DNA of 64,000 nt from Veillonella sp. VA137 (GCF_003992015.1 NZ_RQVK01000009.1:1-64000); one strand, 5' to 3'; positions 41,402 through 52,424 are shown, counted from the first letter of the stretch. Notes: generated by a model not told the origin, from the sequence alone. Program-made: numbers and translations.

Positions 41402-44050
41402 ATGCAATCAAATACTGTGGTACTTAATGACATTCAACAACAAGTTGTACAGGAATTAGATAGAAATATTGTATTGCTAGCTTCTGCAGGAACGGGAAAA
41501 ACAAATACATTGTCCTATCGAGTGGCACATATCTTGGAAACAGGTCGTGCTACTGGGGATCAAATCTTGTGTCTTACATTTACGAACAAGGCGTGTCGTG
41601 AAATGAAAGAACGCATGATTACGATTGTAGGGCAAGAGGCACAAGCTGTGAAAGTATCTACATTTCACAGCTTTTGTTATACCATTTTGCAAGAAGAAGC
41701 AAAATTACAAGAAGATTTGTTTAAAGAATTTCTTATCTTTGATGAAGAAGATGTAGAGGAATTATTGAGTGAATGTTTGCCGAATCTTGTGAAAGCCTAT
41801 AGCGAAGAGCAAGGTCTTATGGCACTCAAAATACATGCAAATACGATTCGTCAGGTTATCAGCGAAGTGAAAGAGCATCGATCGAAGTATCAATATTATT
41901 CTTCTGATATAAGCAATGATTACAGGCGTACAATGGAGCAAATGAAACGGGAGGAATCTGTTTGGTATAGCATTATGTCAGAAGAGACAGCAGCATTTTT
42001 AGATGAAACAGGGCTACAAGTCTTGATGGAATACGAGTGCCGTTTGCGAAACCTCAATGGGTTAGATTTTGCCGATTTGATTACGAGGGTACATCAAATC
42101 TTTCAGCGTCCTGAGGTAGCTAATCGTTGGCGCCAACGCTATTCCTATATTGCAGTAGATGAAATGCAGGACACGAGTGAGTTAGAATATGAAGTGATGA
42201 ATACCATGTGGGAGGGGAACCATATTTTGCTCTGTGGGGATTACTTTCAAACCATTTATGAATGGCGTGGGTCTAATCCGATTATATTAATCGATCGGTA
42301 TCGCAGAGAGTATAACCCCATAGAATTAGTGTTTGATACAAACTATCGGTCTAATCAGATGTTGTTTAAGGGAGCTTTTTCCATGCTGAAAGATATGTTC
42401 CCTCAACGGGTGCGAGAGTTGTATCGAAAAGAACCGAAAGCGATAGCCACACAGCAAGGTGAGCCCATTTCGATATATGCGGCTGCAGATGCTCAGGATG
42501 AGGCTAGGTATATATTTCAATCTATTCAACAGTTGAGAACTGGAGAAGAGATGCCTCCTGTAGGAATTTTGGTGCGCACCAATAAACAGGCTATACAATT
42601 GAGTGAGCATTTTAAACGATGTAATCGATCTTTGCCAGAAGAGAAACAATTGAAGTTTATTTTGGCAGATGAATTAAAATTTTTCCGACGTTTGGAAATC
42701 AAGGATGTGTTGGCATTTTTTAAATGCTTAGTGAACCCTTGGGACTTAATGAGTACAAAACGAATCATTCGCACCTTTGTAAAAGGGGTTGGTGATAAGC
42801 GTATGGAGGAATTAGAAAGCACAGCAGTGAGAAAAACTGGGTTGCGGATTACCGATTTTATGAGTACGAAAATCTTTACTCGAGAGCCCTATGAACAGTT
42901 AGAAAAAGGGCTCATCGCCAAAGATATCGTAGTGTTTGATGTGGAAACGACAGGCGTAAATATCATGGAAGACCGTATTGTGCAGATGGCGGCCATCCGC
43001 ATTGATGAAGAGGGCAATCAAATTGATAAGTTTGAACGATTTATCAACCCTGGCGTACCGGTAGGGGATTCAGAATTAGTCCATGGTTTTAGTGATGCGC
43101 ACTTACAAAAGGTCGGTGGCGATGCACGAACTGTACTGGAAGCATTCAGACAGTTTGCTGATGGGTCCATGGTTGTCGGTCATAATGTGCAGTACGATAT
43201 GGGAATATTAGAGCAAGAGTGTAGCCGACATGGTGTAGCTATGCCAAGGGTACAAGCCATCTATGATACCCTAGACATATATCGTCGGTTCTATCCGAAT
43301 TTGCCGAACCACAAACTAGAGTTTTTAAGTGGGCATTTCCCGATTGATCATCAGTCTACTCATAATGCGATGGACGATATTATAGCGACGGGTAAATTAT
43401 TGGTCTATGCTATGAAGGAAAATATCCTGCCCACGAAAGCACAGCGTATGGCATTTGTCAATAAATATAGAGATATATTTGCCAATATTGCCGCCTCTAT
43501 GGATACTTTACGAAGCAAGTGGACTACGAGCAAGCCTACAGAAATTCTTACCTATATTATGAAAGATATGGGGGTAGTGGAACATTATCAAAAGAAGGTA
43601 AAAGAAGATCCCACCGGAGAACGTAGATTGACTAGTATTCGTGAACTATACCGCATCATGAAAGAGTTAGAAGCGGAACATCCACACTATGTAGGCCGTG
43701 ATGGTGTGAAAGAGATATTAGAAATGTCTGCTCTTCACTCGGGAGAGGGCATGTTCCGACGAAAAGGAGACAGCCGTATCCCCATCATTACGGTCCATCA
43801 AGCCAAAGGCAGTGAATTTGAGTATGTCTTTATTGCTAGTGCACATGATGGGGGACTTCCTTTCTACTTTGCGGTTAAAGATGGTAAATTAGAAGAAGAA
43901 AAACGTATTTTTTATGTAGCATTAACTCGTGCTAAGAAACACTTGACCATTACCTATGCAAAGGTGAATGCAAATGGGTATTGGCAACAACCAAGTCGAT
44001 TCTTATCGTCCATTCCAGAAGAATTTATAAAGCGGTTGGGCTCATTATAA
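41402..44050 (+). CDS. UvrD/Rep-type helicase with an inserted DEDDh exonuclease domain
   Basis: Superfamily 1 DNA helicase of 882 residues. Motifs: Walker A LLASAGTGKT near residue 30, motif Ia TFTNKA, motif II VDEMQDTSE near 250, motif III LCGDYFQTIYEWRG, motif IV VFDTNYRS, motif V TVHQAKGSEFEYVFIA near 797 and motif VI FYVALTRAKKHL near 838. Between IV and V, about residues 505-675, sits a complete DnaQ-like 3'-5' exonuclease: VFDVETTG (Asp, Glu), VVGHNVQYD (Asp) and STHNAMDD (His, Asp). The order is helicase-exonuclease-helicase in one frame. It suggests unwinding coupled to degradation, in repair or replication. The gene follows bofA by 14 bp. It is not AddA or PcrA. Confidence 0.88.
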   Translation: MQSNTVVLNDIQQQVVQELDRNIVLLASAGTGKTNTLSYRVAHILETGRATGDQILCLTFTNKACREMKERMITIVGQEAQAVKVSTFHSFCYTILQEEAKLQEDLFKEFLIFDEEDVEELLSECLPNLVKAYSEEQGLMALKIHANTIRQVISEVKEHRSKYQYYSSDISNDYRRTMEQMKREESVWYSIMSEETAAFLDETGLQVLMEYECRLRNLNGLDFADLITRVHQIFQRPEVANRWRQRYSYIAVDEMQDTSELEYEVMNTMWEGNHILLCGDYFQTIYEWRGSNPIILIDRYRREYNPIELVFDTNYRSNQMLFKGAFSMLKDMFPQRVRELYRKEPKAIATQQGEPISIYAAADAQDEARYIFQSIQQLRTGEEMPPVGILVRTNKQAIQLSEHFKRCNRSLPEEKQLKFILADELKFFRRLEIKDVLAFFKCLVNPWDLMSTKRIIRTFVKGVGDKRMEELESTAVRKTGLRITDFMSTKIFTREPYEQLEKGLIAKDIVVFDVETTGVNIMEDRIVQMAAIRIDEEGNQIDKFERFINPGVPVGDSELVHGFSDAHLQKVGGDARTVLEAFRQFADGSMVVGHNVQYDMGILEQECSRHGVAMPRVQAIYDTLDIYRRFYPNLPNHKLEFLSGHFPIDHQSTHNAMDDIIATGKLLVYAMKENILPTKAQRMAFVNKYRDIFANIAASMDTLRSKWTTSKPTEILTYIMKDMGVVEHYQKKVKEDPTGERRLTSIRELYRIMKELEAEHPHYVGRDGVKEILEMSALHSGEGMFRRKGDSRIPIITVHQAKGSEFEYVFIASAHDGGLPFYFAVKDGKLEEEKRIFYVALTRAKKHLTITYAKVNANGYWQQPSRFLSSIPEEFIKRLGSL

Positions 44051-44100
44051 AGATATGGGAATTTGTAGGGAATAACTACCCCAATGTTTTCAATCTATGC

Positions 44101-45542
<1,442 letters not shown>

Positions 45543-45557
45543 TCGCAATAAACCATG

Positions 45558-45584
45558 TAGAGACCCGTTTCGGGTCTCTATTTT
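45558..45584 (+). terminator. Terminator of purA
   Basis: Perfect 10-bp stem TAGAGACCCG / CGGGTCTCTA, loop TTT, then TTTTATTTG. Confidence 0.9.
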
Positions 45585-45627
45585 ATTTGTTGCAAATTCT
45601 ATGTGTATTTGAAAGTAAGGAGATTCC

Positions 45628-47814
45628 ATGATTAAACGATTATCCCTAGCGCTCTCTCAGGATGTGGCAGAACTCCTGCAAGAGTATATAACATATCCCA
45701 TGGTGGATGTAGTTACAGCAGACTTTACAGAAGTGTCGGCCATTGTGGTCAGTGATGCTTATGTGAAGGACATGGTTCATCATCCACAGGTACAAGCCTT
45801 TTCCATTCCGCTTTTTGTGATTACAAAGGATGGAGATGCTCTCCTTAAGGCTGGTGATTATTTGCCTAACATGAGGATATATACGGCACATACACTAGAT
45901 GAACTTAGAATGGCAGAGGATGTTGAGAGTGCGGCCATACGCTATGAATATGCCGTGTTGCCACCATTCTTTAGAACCCTAGCTATGTACTCTACTAATG
46001 GCAATCTTCAATTTGATTGTCCCGGACATCAAGGGGGTGACTTCTTTAAGCAACATCCAGCAGGTCGTGCGTTCTATAATTTTTATGGGCAAAACGTATT
46101 TACCAGTGATTTATGTAATGCAGATGTGAAGTTAGGAGATTTGCTCATTCATGAAGGTCCTGCTTGTGATGCACAACAGCATGCAGCAGAGGTATTCAAT
46201 GCAGACAAAACTTATTTTGTATTAAATGGTACTTCTTCCGCCAATAAAATGGTTCTCAATGCCTTGTTAGCACCAGGAGATGTGGTGCTCTATGATAGAA
46301 ATAACCATAAGTCTATTTCTCATGGTGCTTTAGTGCAAGCGGGTGCAACACCAGTGTACTTGGAAACGGCACGAAATCCATTTGGATCCATCGGGGGGAT
46401 TCTAGACCATTGCTTTGAAGAAAGCTATATCCGTCAGTTAGTGGCGCAAAGAGACCCAGAGAAAGCAAAGGAAGAACGGCCTATTCGGTTGGCTGTGATT
46501 CAGCTCGGCACCTATGATGGAACGATATATAATGCACGACAGGTGGTCAATCGGATTGGACATCTTTGTGATTATATTTTGTTTGATTCTGCTTGGGTAG
46601 GGTACGAACAATTTATTCCTATGATGAAAGATTGCAGTCCTTTATTATTAGAATTAGGACCTAATGATCCGGGTATTCTCGTGACGCAATCAGTACATAA
46701 GCAACAAGCTGGCTTTTCGCAAGCCTCTCAGGTGCATAAAAAAGACAGACACATTAAAGGACAAGCGCGGTATGTAAACCATAAACGGATGAACAATGCC
46801 TTTATGATGCATGCCTCTACATCTCCCTTTTATCCCTTGTTTGCATCCTTAGATGTGAATGCTAAAATGCATGAAGGATTAGGTGGTCAATTTCTGTGGA
46901 AAGAGTGTGTGAAAGTGGTCATTGAGGCTCGTAAATCAGTGCTAACACGATGTCAGTATATACGACCACTAGTGCCACCTATGGTGCATGGTCAATGTTG
47001 GGAAGATGGTGATACGGAACGCATGGCAGAGGACCTATCCTACTTCCGGTTTGAACCGAATGGAAAATGGCACTCCTTCCAAGGCTATGGAGAGAACCAA
47101 TACTTCATTGACCCTTGTAAGTTTCAATTGATTACACCTGGTATTGATGTAGAAACAGGAGCCTATGAATCTTTTGGTATACCGGCTACGATTTTGGCGC
47201 ATTACTTGCGAGATCGCCATATCATCCCAGAGAAATGCGATTTAAATACCATATTATTTTTAATGACACCAGCGGAAACAAAGGAAAAGATGGAGAAACT
47301 AGTATCCCACTTAGTAGAGTTTGAAGCTCTCATCGATAGAGATGCGCCATTGGAAGAGGTATTACCTTATGTGAGTCATCGACATTGGAAGGTCTACGAT
47401 GGATATACAATTCGTCAACTTTGCCAAGAAATGCATGATTTTTATAAAGATCGTAATGTGAGTGATTTACAACGGAAATTATTTTTACAAGAGTGTTTTC
47501 CTGATTATGTAAAATCACCGCAAGAAGCGAACTTTGATTTTGTTCGAGGCCATGGCGAGTTAGTGCCTGTGTCTGAGGCAGTGGGGCGTATGGCGTTAGA
47601 AGGAGCCTTGCCATATCCACCAGGAGTGCTCTGTGTACAGCCAGGTGAGCGCTGGTCAGAGACGGCACGAGATTATTTCTTAGCCTTAGAAGAAGGGATT
47701 AATCGATTGCCTGGCTTTGCCCCAGAAATTCAAGGGGTGTACTTGCAAGAGCAAGAGGATGGCACTAAAAAAGCCTTTGCCTATGTGTTACAAGAGTCCT
47801 ATGAATCGCGATAG
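45628..47814 (+). CDS. Ornithine decarboxylase (Orn/Lys/Arg decarboxylase, SpeC/SpeF type)
   Basis: PLP enzyme that makes putrescine from ornithine, 728 residues, the length of bacterial fold-I decarboxylases. The N-terminal wing domain is followed by the PLP core: GTSSANKMVLNALLAPGDVV, DRNNHKSISHGAL, and the Schiff-base Lys358 in TQSVHKQQAGFSQASQVHKK. The surrounding sequence resembles ornithine decarboxylases more than lysine or arginine ones. The ATG follows AAGGAGA. It is monocistronic and apart from potE. In Veillonella and Selenomonas, putrescine or cadaverine is covalently bound to peptidoglycan and holds SLH proteins, so this enzyme may serve the envelope. Dual lysine/ornithine activity is possible. 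Confidence 0.88.
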   Translation: MIKRLSLALSQDVAELLQEYITYPMVDVVTADFTEVSAIVVSDAYVKDMVHHPQVQAFSIPLFVITKDGDALLKAGDYLPNMRIYTAHTLDELRMAEDVESAAIRYEYAVLPPFFRTLAMYSTNGNLQFDCPGHQGGDFFKQHPAGRAFYNFYGQNVFTSDLCNADVKLGDLLIHEGPACDAQQHAAEVFNADKTYFVLNGTSSANKMVLNALLAPGDVVLYDRNNHKSISHGALVQAGATPVYLETARNPFGSIGGILDHCFEESYIRQLVAQRDPEKAKEERPIRLAVIQLGTYDGTIYNARQVVNRIGHLCDYILFDSAWVGYEQFIPMMKDCSPLLLELGPNDPGILVTQSVHKQQAGFSQASQVHKKDRHIKGQARYVNHKRMNNAFMMHASTSPFYPLFASLDVNAKMHEGLGGQFLWKECVKVVIEARKSVLTRCQYIRPLVPPMVHGQCWEDGDTERMAEDLSYFRFEPNGKWHSFQGYGENQYFIDPCKFQLITPGIDVETGAYESFGIPATILAHYLRDRHIIPEKCDLNTILFLMTPAETKEKMEKLVSHLVEFEALIDRDAPLEEVLPYVSHRHWKVYDGYTIRQLCQEMHDFYKDRNVSDLQRKLFLQECFPDYVKSPQEANFDFVRGHGELVPVSEAVGRMALEGALPYPPGVLCVQPGERWSETARDYFLALEEGINRLPGFAPEIQGVYLQEQEDGTKKAFAYVLQESYESR

Positions 47815-47860
47815 TATAGAGGATTCTATATATAAATTTGTACTCACAATGAATAGAAAT

Positions 47861-47892
47861 GGTGTATCGTACTTGTATGATACACCGTTTTT
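47861..47892 (+). terminator. Terminator of the ornithine decarboxylase gene
   Basis: Stem GGTGTATC / GATACACC with a 10-nt loop, then GTTTTTATAT. Confidence 0.82.
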
Positions 47893-48044
47893 ATATATAC
47901 TTGTATATGAATGCATAAAACTATTTCATAGCGTGTAGACCGTACAGAATGCCTATAGGCTATAAAGTAGTTATAGATACAAATATTCTTACATAGGTAT
48001 AGGAAACTTGAGCGAAAAGCTCACTAGATTAAATAGGAGTGTAT

Positions 48045-48995
48045 ATGTTAATACAAGATAAACATGCAGTAGAGCAACGGTTGTTAATTCAATCGGCCAT
48101 ACTCATGTCATTTGTGGCTATAGGGGGCACTATGATGGGGGTCTTTAGCGGATCTAGTGCCATCTTGTTAGATGGGGTCGTGTCCTTTATTGCCGTGATT
48201 ATTAAAGTGATGATGATCATCACATCCCGATTAGTATCAAATGAAACGAGTAAGCGATTTCAGTTTGGCTATTGGCAGTTTGAACCCTTAGTGTTGATTG
48301 CAGAAGGTAGTTTTACCTTGCTGATCGTAAGTTACGCCTTTTTATCGGGACTGACGGATTTATTGGGTGGCGGTCGTGCTGTTCATGTGGGACCCGCTAT
48401 CATCTATGCTACAATTTTTACCATTGCTGATACGTGCTATTATTTCTATGTGCACCAAATCAATAAAAAATTGCAATCTAATTTGGTGAAATTCGATAAT
48501 ATTAGTTGGTCCATCGATGCTATGTTAGAAGCTGGGATTTTAATTAGCTTTTTAGTGGCTTTTGGGTTAGAACATTTTGGCTATGCAGAATGGGCGGTCT
48601 ACGTGGATCCTATTGTGCTCATTATTTTATCCTTACAAATGATGCCGTCTGCTTTAAAAATTATTATCCCATCGGTGAAACAAATTATGGGTGTGGCACC
48701 TTTGAAATTACATAATCGAATCCAATTTATTATGGATTCTTTCATGGAAAAGTATAAATTTAAAGATTATGTCACTAGTGTACAAGCCTATGGGAATGTG
48801 AAAATGATTGAAATTGATATTTTAATTCCTAAGAATTTCCCAAAACAAACCATTGTGGAATTAGATGAAATTCGCAATGAAATTGACCTTGCCATTGGTG
48901 GTGACCCAGCAGAGAAATGGGTGACGATTACATTTACAGCAACGAAAAAGTGGATGGCAAAAGATTATTTATTAGACGAAGAAGATGAAGATTGA
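48045..48995 (+). CDS. Cation diffusion facilitator (CDF) family transporter
   Basis: Inner-membrane divalent-metal/proton antiporter, 316 residues. About six helices are followed by a cytoplasmic ferredoxin-like domain. The usual TM2 site appears as SSAILLDGVVSFIAV and the TM5 site as DNISWSIDAMLEAG; each keeps an aspartate, but the His/Asp spacing differs from ZitB or FieF, so metal preference is uncertain. The ATG at 48045 follows AGGAG with 5 bp spacing; a GTG two codons earlier overlaps that site. It begins a likely operon with dedA, the ArnT-like gene and the UDG-like gene. Confidence 0.8.
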   Translation: MLIQDKHAVEQRLLIQSAILMSFVAIGGTMMGVFSGSSAILLDGVVSFIAVIIKVMMIITSRLVSNETSKRFQFGYWQFEPLVLIAEGSFTLLIVSYAFLSGLTDLLGGGRAVHVGPAIIYATIFTIADTCYYFYVHQINKKLQSNLVKFDNISWSIDAMLEAGILISFLVAFGLEHFGYAEWAVYVDPIVLIILSLQMMPSALKIIIPSVKQIMGVAPLKLHNRIQFIMDSFMEKYKFKDYVTSVQAYGNVKMIEIDILIPKNFPKQTIVELDEIRNEIDLAIGGDPAEKWVTITFTATKKWMAKDYLLDEEDED

Positions 48996-49028
48996 GATTA
49001 ATAACTATCTTCCGATGAGGAGACAACA

Positions 49029-49619
49029 GTGGATTATGTATTGACCATCATGGAGACCTATGGGTATGCAGCCATGTTTATTTGTATGGTGCTAGAAAAT
49101 GCGAACATTCCAATTCCTAGTGAAATTATTTTAGGGTTCGCAGGGTATTTAGTATTTCAAGGCGTATTTGATTTGAATACGGCTATTATTGTAGGTGTTG
49201 TAGCGGGCATTGTGGGTTCTGTAGTATCCTATTGGCTAGGGGAATATGGTGGCAGACCTGTATTGATGAAATATGGGAAATATATCTTATTTAATGAAGA
49301 TAAATTTGGTGCTGCAGAAAAATTGTTCAATCGCTATGGTGGTGCCGCTGTGTTTATTGGCCGTTTATTACCAGGGGTGCGTACATTTATTTCCTTCCCT
49401 GCAGGAGTGGCTAAATATCCGATGACCCCCTTTGTGATTTGGACTACTTTGGGCACAATCCCTTGGACTATCTTGCTAGTTTGGCTAGGTATGAAATTAG
49501 GAGAACATTGGAAAGACTTAATTGAGTATAATCATGAACTATTAATTGCTATGATTGTAGTATTTGTAGTGTTAGCTGTAGTATATGGTTTGAAATATTG
49601 GAAACATCGTAAACAATAG
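49029..49619 (+). CDS. DedA-family membrane protein
   Basis: Integral membrane protein of 196 residues from the DedA family, some members of which recycle undecaprenyl phosphate across the membrane. Motifs: ENANIPIPSEIILGFAGYL near residue 20, the central GRLLPGVRTFISFPAG near 110 with the conserved arginines, and the last hydrophobic helix. GTG start behind GATGAGGAG. It lies 33 bp after the CDF gene and 10 bp before the ArnT-like transferase, whose lipid-linked substrate makes a lipid-carrier role attractive. Confidence 0.9.
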   Translation: MDYVLTIMETYGYAAMFICMVLENANIPIPSEIILGFAGYLVFQGVFDLNTAIIVGVVAGIVGSVVSYWLGEYGGRPVLMKYGKYILFNEDKFGAAEKLFNRYGGAAVFIGRLLPGVRTFISFPAGVAKYPMTPFVIWTTLGTIPWTILLVWLGMKLGEHWKDLIEYNHELLIAMIVVFVVLAVVYGLKYWKHRKQ

Positions 49620-49629
49620 GGAGATGCTT

Positions 49630-51231
49630 ATGAAATTACATCGTGTAACCTATGTAGTATTTCTCTTTTTCTTAGGAGTTTATGTACTAGGAAACCATCT
49701 ATTACCAGTGTCGGACCCAGTAGAGTCGAATTACGCCTTAACTGCAAAAGAGATGGTCTTGTCTGGAGATTGGTTGTCTCCACAAATTTACGGGCACTAT
49801 TGGTTCGATAAACCGATTATGATTTATTGGTTATTGAGTTTGTCCTATTCCGTATTCGGCATAACAGACTTTGCAGCGCGGTTTCCATCAGCTCTTTTTG
49901 GAGCTTTGTCAGTGGCTATGGTCTACCAAGGTGTGCGCACCTTAACAGGACAACGAGTGGGATCTTTGCTATCTGCATTTATACTAGGTACCTCTCTTAT
50001 CGTGTGGACCATTGCTCATGGGATTATCACAGACATGGTACTCCTATTTGCTACGGTAGGCACATTCTATTATGCCTATCGTGGACTATTAGTTAAGAAT
50101 CCTTGGCATATAGCAGTAGCTTATGGATTTGCAGGGATCGCAGTATTAACGAAGGGCCCTGTAGGTATCGTATTGCCGGGATTGTTATTCCTTGTGTATG
50201 CAGGTGTTAAACGTTCTTTACCATTGGTGAAAGCTTTATTTCCATGGCAAGGTATCCTCGTATTTTTAGCAATTATTTTGCCTTGGTATGGATATATGTA
50301 CCATACTCACGGCATGGAATTTATCAATGGGTTTTTAGGGCTTCATAATGTCACGAGAGCAACTCAATCTGAACATCCAGAGGTGAATCATTGGTGGTAC
50401 TATCTACCTATTTTTCTAGGAGGATCTCTCCCTTGGACGGGGGCCATTCTATATGGTATGTATCGGGGATGGAAAACTAGAGCTGATGCTTATTTATATA
50501 CGATGATTATGGGCTGGGGAACGATTTTGTTTTATACGGTTATGGCCACAAAATATCCGACCTATGCCTTTATTTCCGTCATTCCTTTTAGTCTATTAGG
50601 GGCTTATGGGGTGATTTCTTTGAAAGATGCCAGTCACCGTGCTTGGTGGTGGCTATTAGGACCGACTTTAGTGTTATGGTGGGCTCTTGGGATTGGAACA
50701 TTCTTTGCACCTTGGGGCTTTTGGTGGATTCTTCGAGCTGTTATCGTAGTCCTTACCTTATTCCTAGGTGGATGTTATTGGTATCGGAAACGATTGATGA
50801 TGCCTTTCACAGCGGGGATGGGTACCTTGGTAGTACTCGGTATTGTGCTTATGGAAGGGTTGGTACCATTCTTGGGCTTGCGTTCTTCTGTGACCTATCA
50901 TGAACAGATACGCAGCTTTCATGGACCAGTCTATTATTATGGAGAATATGCAGCATCTGTACCGTATTATTTAGATATTACCCCACTGCGTGTGGAGCCT
51001 AGTCCAGAACGATTGGCGAAGTATAATGTACAGCGCAGTGAAAAGTGGAACGGTAAGAATGTGATGCCTCAAATTGAGGAAGAAGAGTTATTTAAACGCT
51101 TGCAATCAGGAGAACGGATGCTCATAATTACCAATAAAAAATATGGTAAAGAATTAGAGGAATCTTCAGTAGGTCAATACTTAGAACGTGATAAAAGCAG
51201 TGATAAAGTAGTGCTATTGCATTCCAAATAG
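49630..51231 (+). CDS. ArnT/PMT-like GT-C glycosyltransferase
   Basis: Polytopic membrane glycosyltransferase, 533 residues, with about 11 hydrophobic segments and a C-terminal soluble part. The first extracytoplasmic loop has VSDPVESNYALTAKEMV with the catalytic acidic position of the GT-C fold, followed by YGHYWFDKPIMIYWL, the typical ArnT/PMT motif. Such enzymes move sugars such as aminoarabinose from undecaprenyl phosphate to lipid A or other acceptors. ATG 49630 is preferred, 6 bp after AGGGAG; another in-frame ATG lies 6 bp upstream. The acceptor cannot be predicted. It sits next to dedA. Confidence 0.82.
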   Translation: MKLHRVTYVVFLFFLGVYVLGNHLLPVSDPVESNYALTAKEMVLSGDWLSPQIYGHYWFDKPIMIYWLLSLSYSVFGITDFAARFPSALFGALSVAMVYQGVRTLTGQRVGSLLSAFILGTSLIVWTIAHGIITDMVLLFATVGTFYYAYRGLLVKNPWHIAVAYGFAGIAVLTKGPVGIVLPGLLFLVYAGVKRSLPLVKALFPWQGILVFLAIILPWYGYMYHTHGMEFINGFLGLHNVTRATQSEHPEVNHWWYYLPIFLGGSLPWTGAILYGMYRGWKTRADAYLYTMIMGWGTILFYTVMATKYPTYAFISVIPFSLLGAYGVISLKDASHRAWWWLLGPTLVLWWALGIGTFFAPWGFWWILRAVIVVLTLFLGGCYWYRKRLMMPFTAGMGTLVVLGIVLMEGLVPFLGLRSSVTYHEQIRSFHGPVYYYGEYAASVPYYLDITPLRVEPSPERLAKYNVQRSEKWNGKNVMPQIEEEELFKRLQSGERMLIITNKKYGKELEESSVGQYLERDKSSDKVVLLHSK

Positions 51232-51241
51232 AGAGGTGTCT

Positions 51242-51940
51242 ATGTCAGTAGAACGATTGATGCGACAATTAAAAGGATTTTCTAGTCCTCATGTGTATAA
51301 TCCTTGGAATGATTTTGATGAACGCTATGATACGAATCAGCGGGCGAGCTCTATTCGGAGAAAACAGTTGCAAACTTATTTGGAGCAGCGATTAGAACGC
51401 GCCAAAATTCTTATCATTGCAGAAGCGGTGGGCTATCAAGGAGGACGGTTTACAGGGATTGCTATGACTTGTGAAAGAATGCTTTTAGGGCATCACCCTA
51501 CAGTAGGACCCTCTATGGTGTTTACTGGATTGGAGCCGAAACGAACTAGTAATCCAAAGAGCGAGTATATTATAAAACCGACACAAAAAGAAAAGGGCTT
51601 CAATGAGCCCACTGATTCTGTGGTTTGGAATGCTATGCTAGAAGCTAATATCGATCCTTATGAAGTGGTGTTGTGGAATATCTTTCCTTTTCATCCCTAT
51701 AAGGGCACAGATGGTTTGACAAATCGGACACCTACAAAGCAAGAATTAGACTTAGGGTGGACCTATACGAAACAGCTCTTAGATTTGTTCCCTAAGGCAC
51801 AGATCCTTGGAGTGGGTCAAAAAGCAAGTCTTACACTCAGTGAGTATGGTATAGATGTACAAGCAACCTTGCGCCATCCAGCGAATGGAGGAGCGGGGTT
51901 GTATAAACAGCAATTCCGGGAGTTTTGTAAAACTTTATAG
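51242..51940 (+). CDS. Uracil-DNA glycosylase superfamily protein
   Basis: Predicted cytosolic protein of 232 residues. The fold signals are KILIIAEAVGYQGGRFTGIA in the first strand-loop, VVLWNIFPFHPYKG in the middle, and the C-terminal LRHPANGGAGLYKQQF, which places a His-Pro in the DNA-intercalation-loop position of uracil-DNA glycosylases. It lacks the cysteines of the Fe-S family 4 enzymes. The active role in base excision is probable but unproven. ATG 51242 follows GAGAGG. The gene is last in the CDF-dedA-ArnT run and is followed by a repeat array. Confidence 0.65.
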   Translation: MSVERLMRQLKGFSSPHVYNPWNDFDERYDTNQRASSIRRKQLQTYLEQRLERAKILIIAEAVGYQGGRFTGIAMTCERMLLGHHPTVGPSMVFTGLEPKRTSNPKSEYIIKPTQKEKGFNEPTDSVVWNAMLEANIDPYEVVLWNIFPFHPYKGTDGLTNRTPTKQELDLGWTYTKQLLDLFPKAQILGVGQKASLTLSEYGIDVQATLRHPANGGAGLYKQQFREFCKTL

Positions 51941-51952
51941 AGCGAAAAGGTG

Positions 51953-52097
51953 AAAAGCCGTAGCGTTTCTGAAAAGTGAAAAGCCGTGGCGCTTCTGAAA
52001 AAGCGAAAAGCCGTGGCACTTCTAAAAAGACGAAAAGCCGCAGCGCTTCTGAAAACTGCCCTACGCGAAAGTTTTCAGTAAGCACTACGGCTTTTCT
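51953..52097. repeat. Four 26-27-bp tandem repeats and an inverted copy forming a long hairpin
   Basis: Units starting GAAAAGCCGTGGCGCTTCTG begin at 51953, 51979, 52006 and 52033 (period 26-27 bp). The fourth faces an inverted copy (TTTTCAGTAAGCACTACGGC, 52073-52097), giving an imperfect stem of about 26 bp with loop GCCCTACGCGAA. A further inverted copy is at 52155-52180 and degenerate ones near 52241 and 52317. Confidence 0.85.
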
Positions 52098-52316
52098 TAC
52101 GGTGTTTATGGGGATTGAAAATCTGACTGCTTTAAAAACGGTCTATGCTGATGGTTTTCAGTAAGCACTACGGCTTTTCTTGGCGGTGGTTTTTGTGGAA
52201 GTTAGTTATCAATGTGCATTTTCAATGAATATTTTTGGGTACTACGACTTTTGCGGTATTTATGGGAATTGAAAATCTGCCTATTTTAAAAACGGTCTAT
52301 GCTGATGTTTTTAATG
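52092..52316. repeat. Two diverged copies of a 70-85-bp direct repeat
   Basis: Copy A (about 52092-52163) and copy B (about 52249-52316) share CGGTGTTTATGGGGATTGAA-like sequence followed by AAAACGGTCTATGCTGATG. Both are flanked by the inverted form of the 27-bp unit, so the two repeat types seem to have been duplicated together. Confidence 0.75.
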
Positions 52317-52365
52317 AGTCCCATGGCTATTTTCGGACAATTTGTGAAGTTAATAGGTAATACAA

Positions 52366-52402
52366 AAATCCTACTATCGATAATGATGGTAGGATTTTTA
52401 TA
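52366..52402. terminator. Bidirectional terminator downstream of bioF
   Basis: Perfect 11-bp stem AAAAATCCTAC / GTAGGATTTTT, 13-nt loop, with A and T runs on either side, between convergent units. Confidence 0.82.
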
Positions 52403-52424
52403 TAGGAATTTAGAGGAAGCTTTG

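Larger units (their letters stand above)
51941..52424. other. Intergenic repeat region between the UDG-like gene and bioF
   Basis: It is filled by the direct and inverted repeats described separately (51953-52320) and ends in a bidirectional terminator. Short open frames on both strands follow the repeats and look spurious. Confidence 0.7.

Noticed and set aside
47035..47938. Small ORFs within and after the ornithine decarboxylase gene
   Set aside because: They overlap the strong coding frame or run through its terminator.
51976..52164. 62-codon ORF through the repeat array, and a minus-strand ORF 51837-52085
   Set aside because: Both are made of the repeat units (KSRGASEKAKSRGTSKK type), lack ribosome sites and show no family similarity.
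51953..52182. Tandem 27-bp units as a CRISPR array
   Set aside because: Units are contiguous with no unique spacers, orientation changes within the array, and no cas genes are near.
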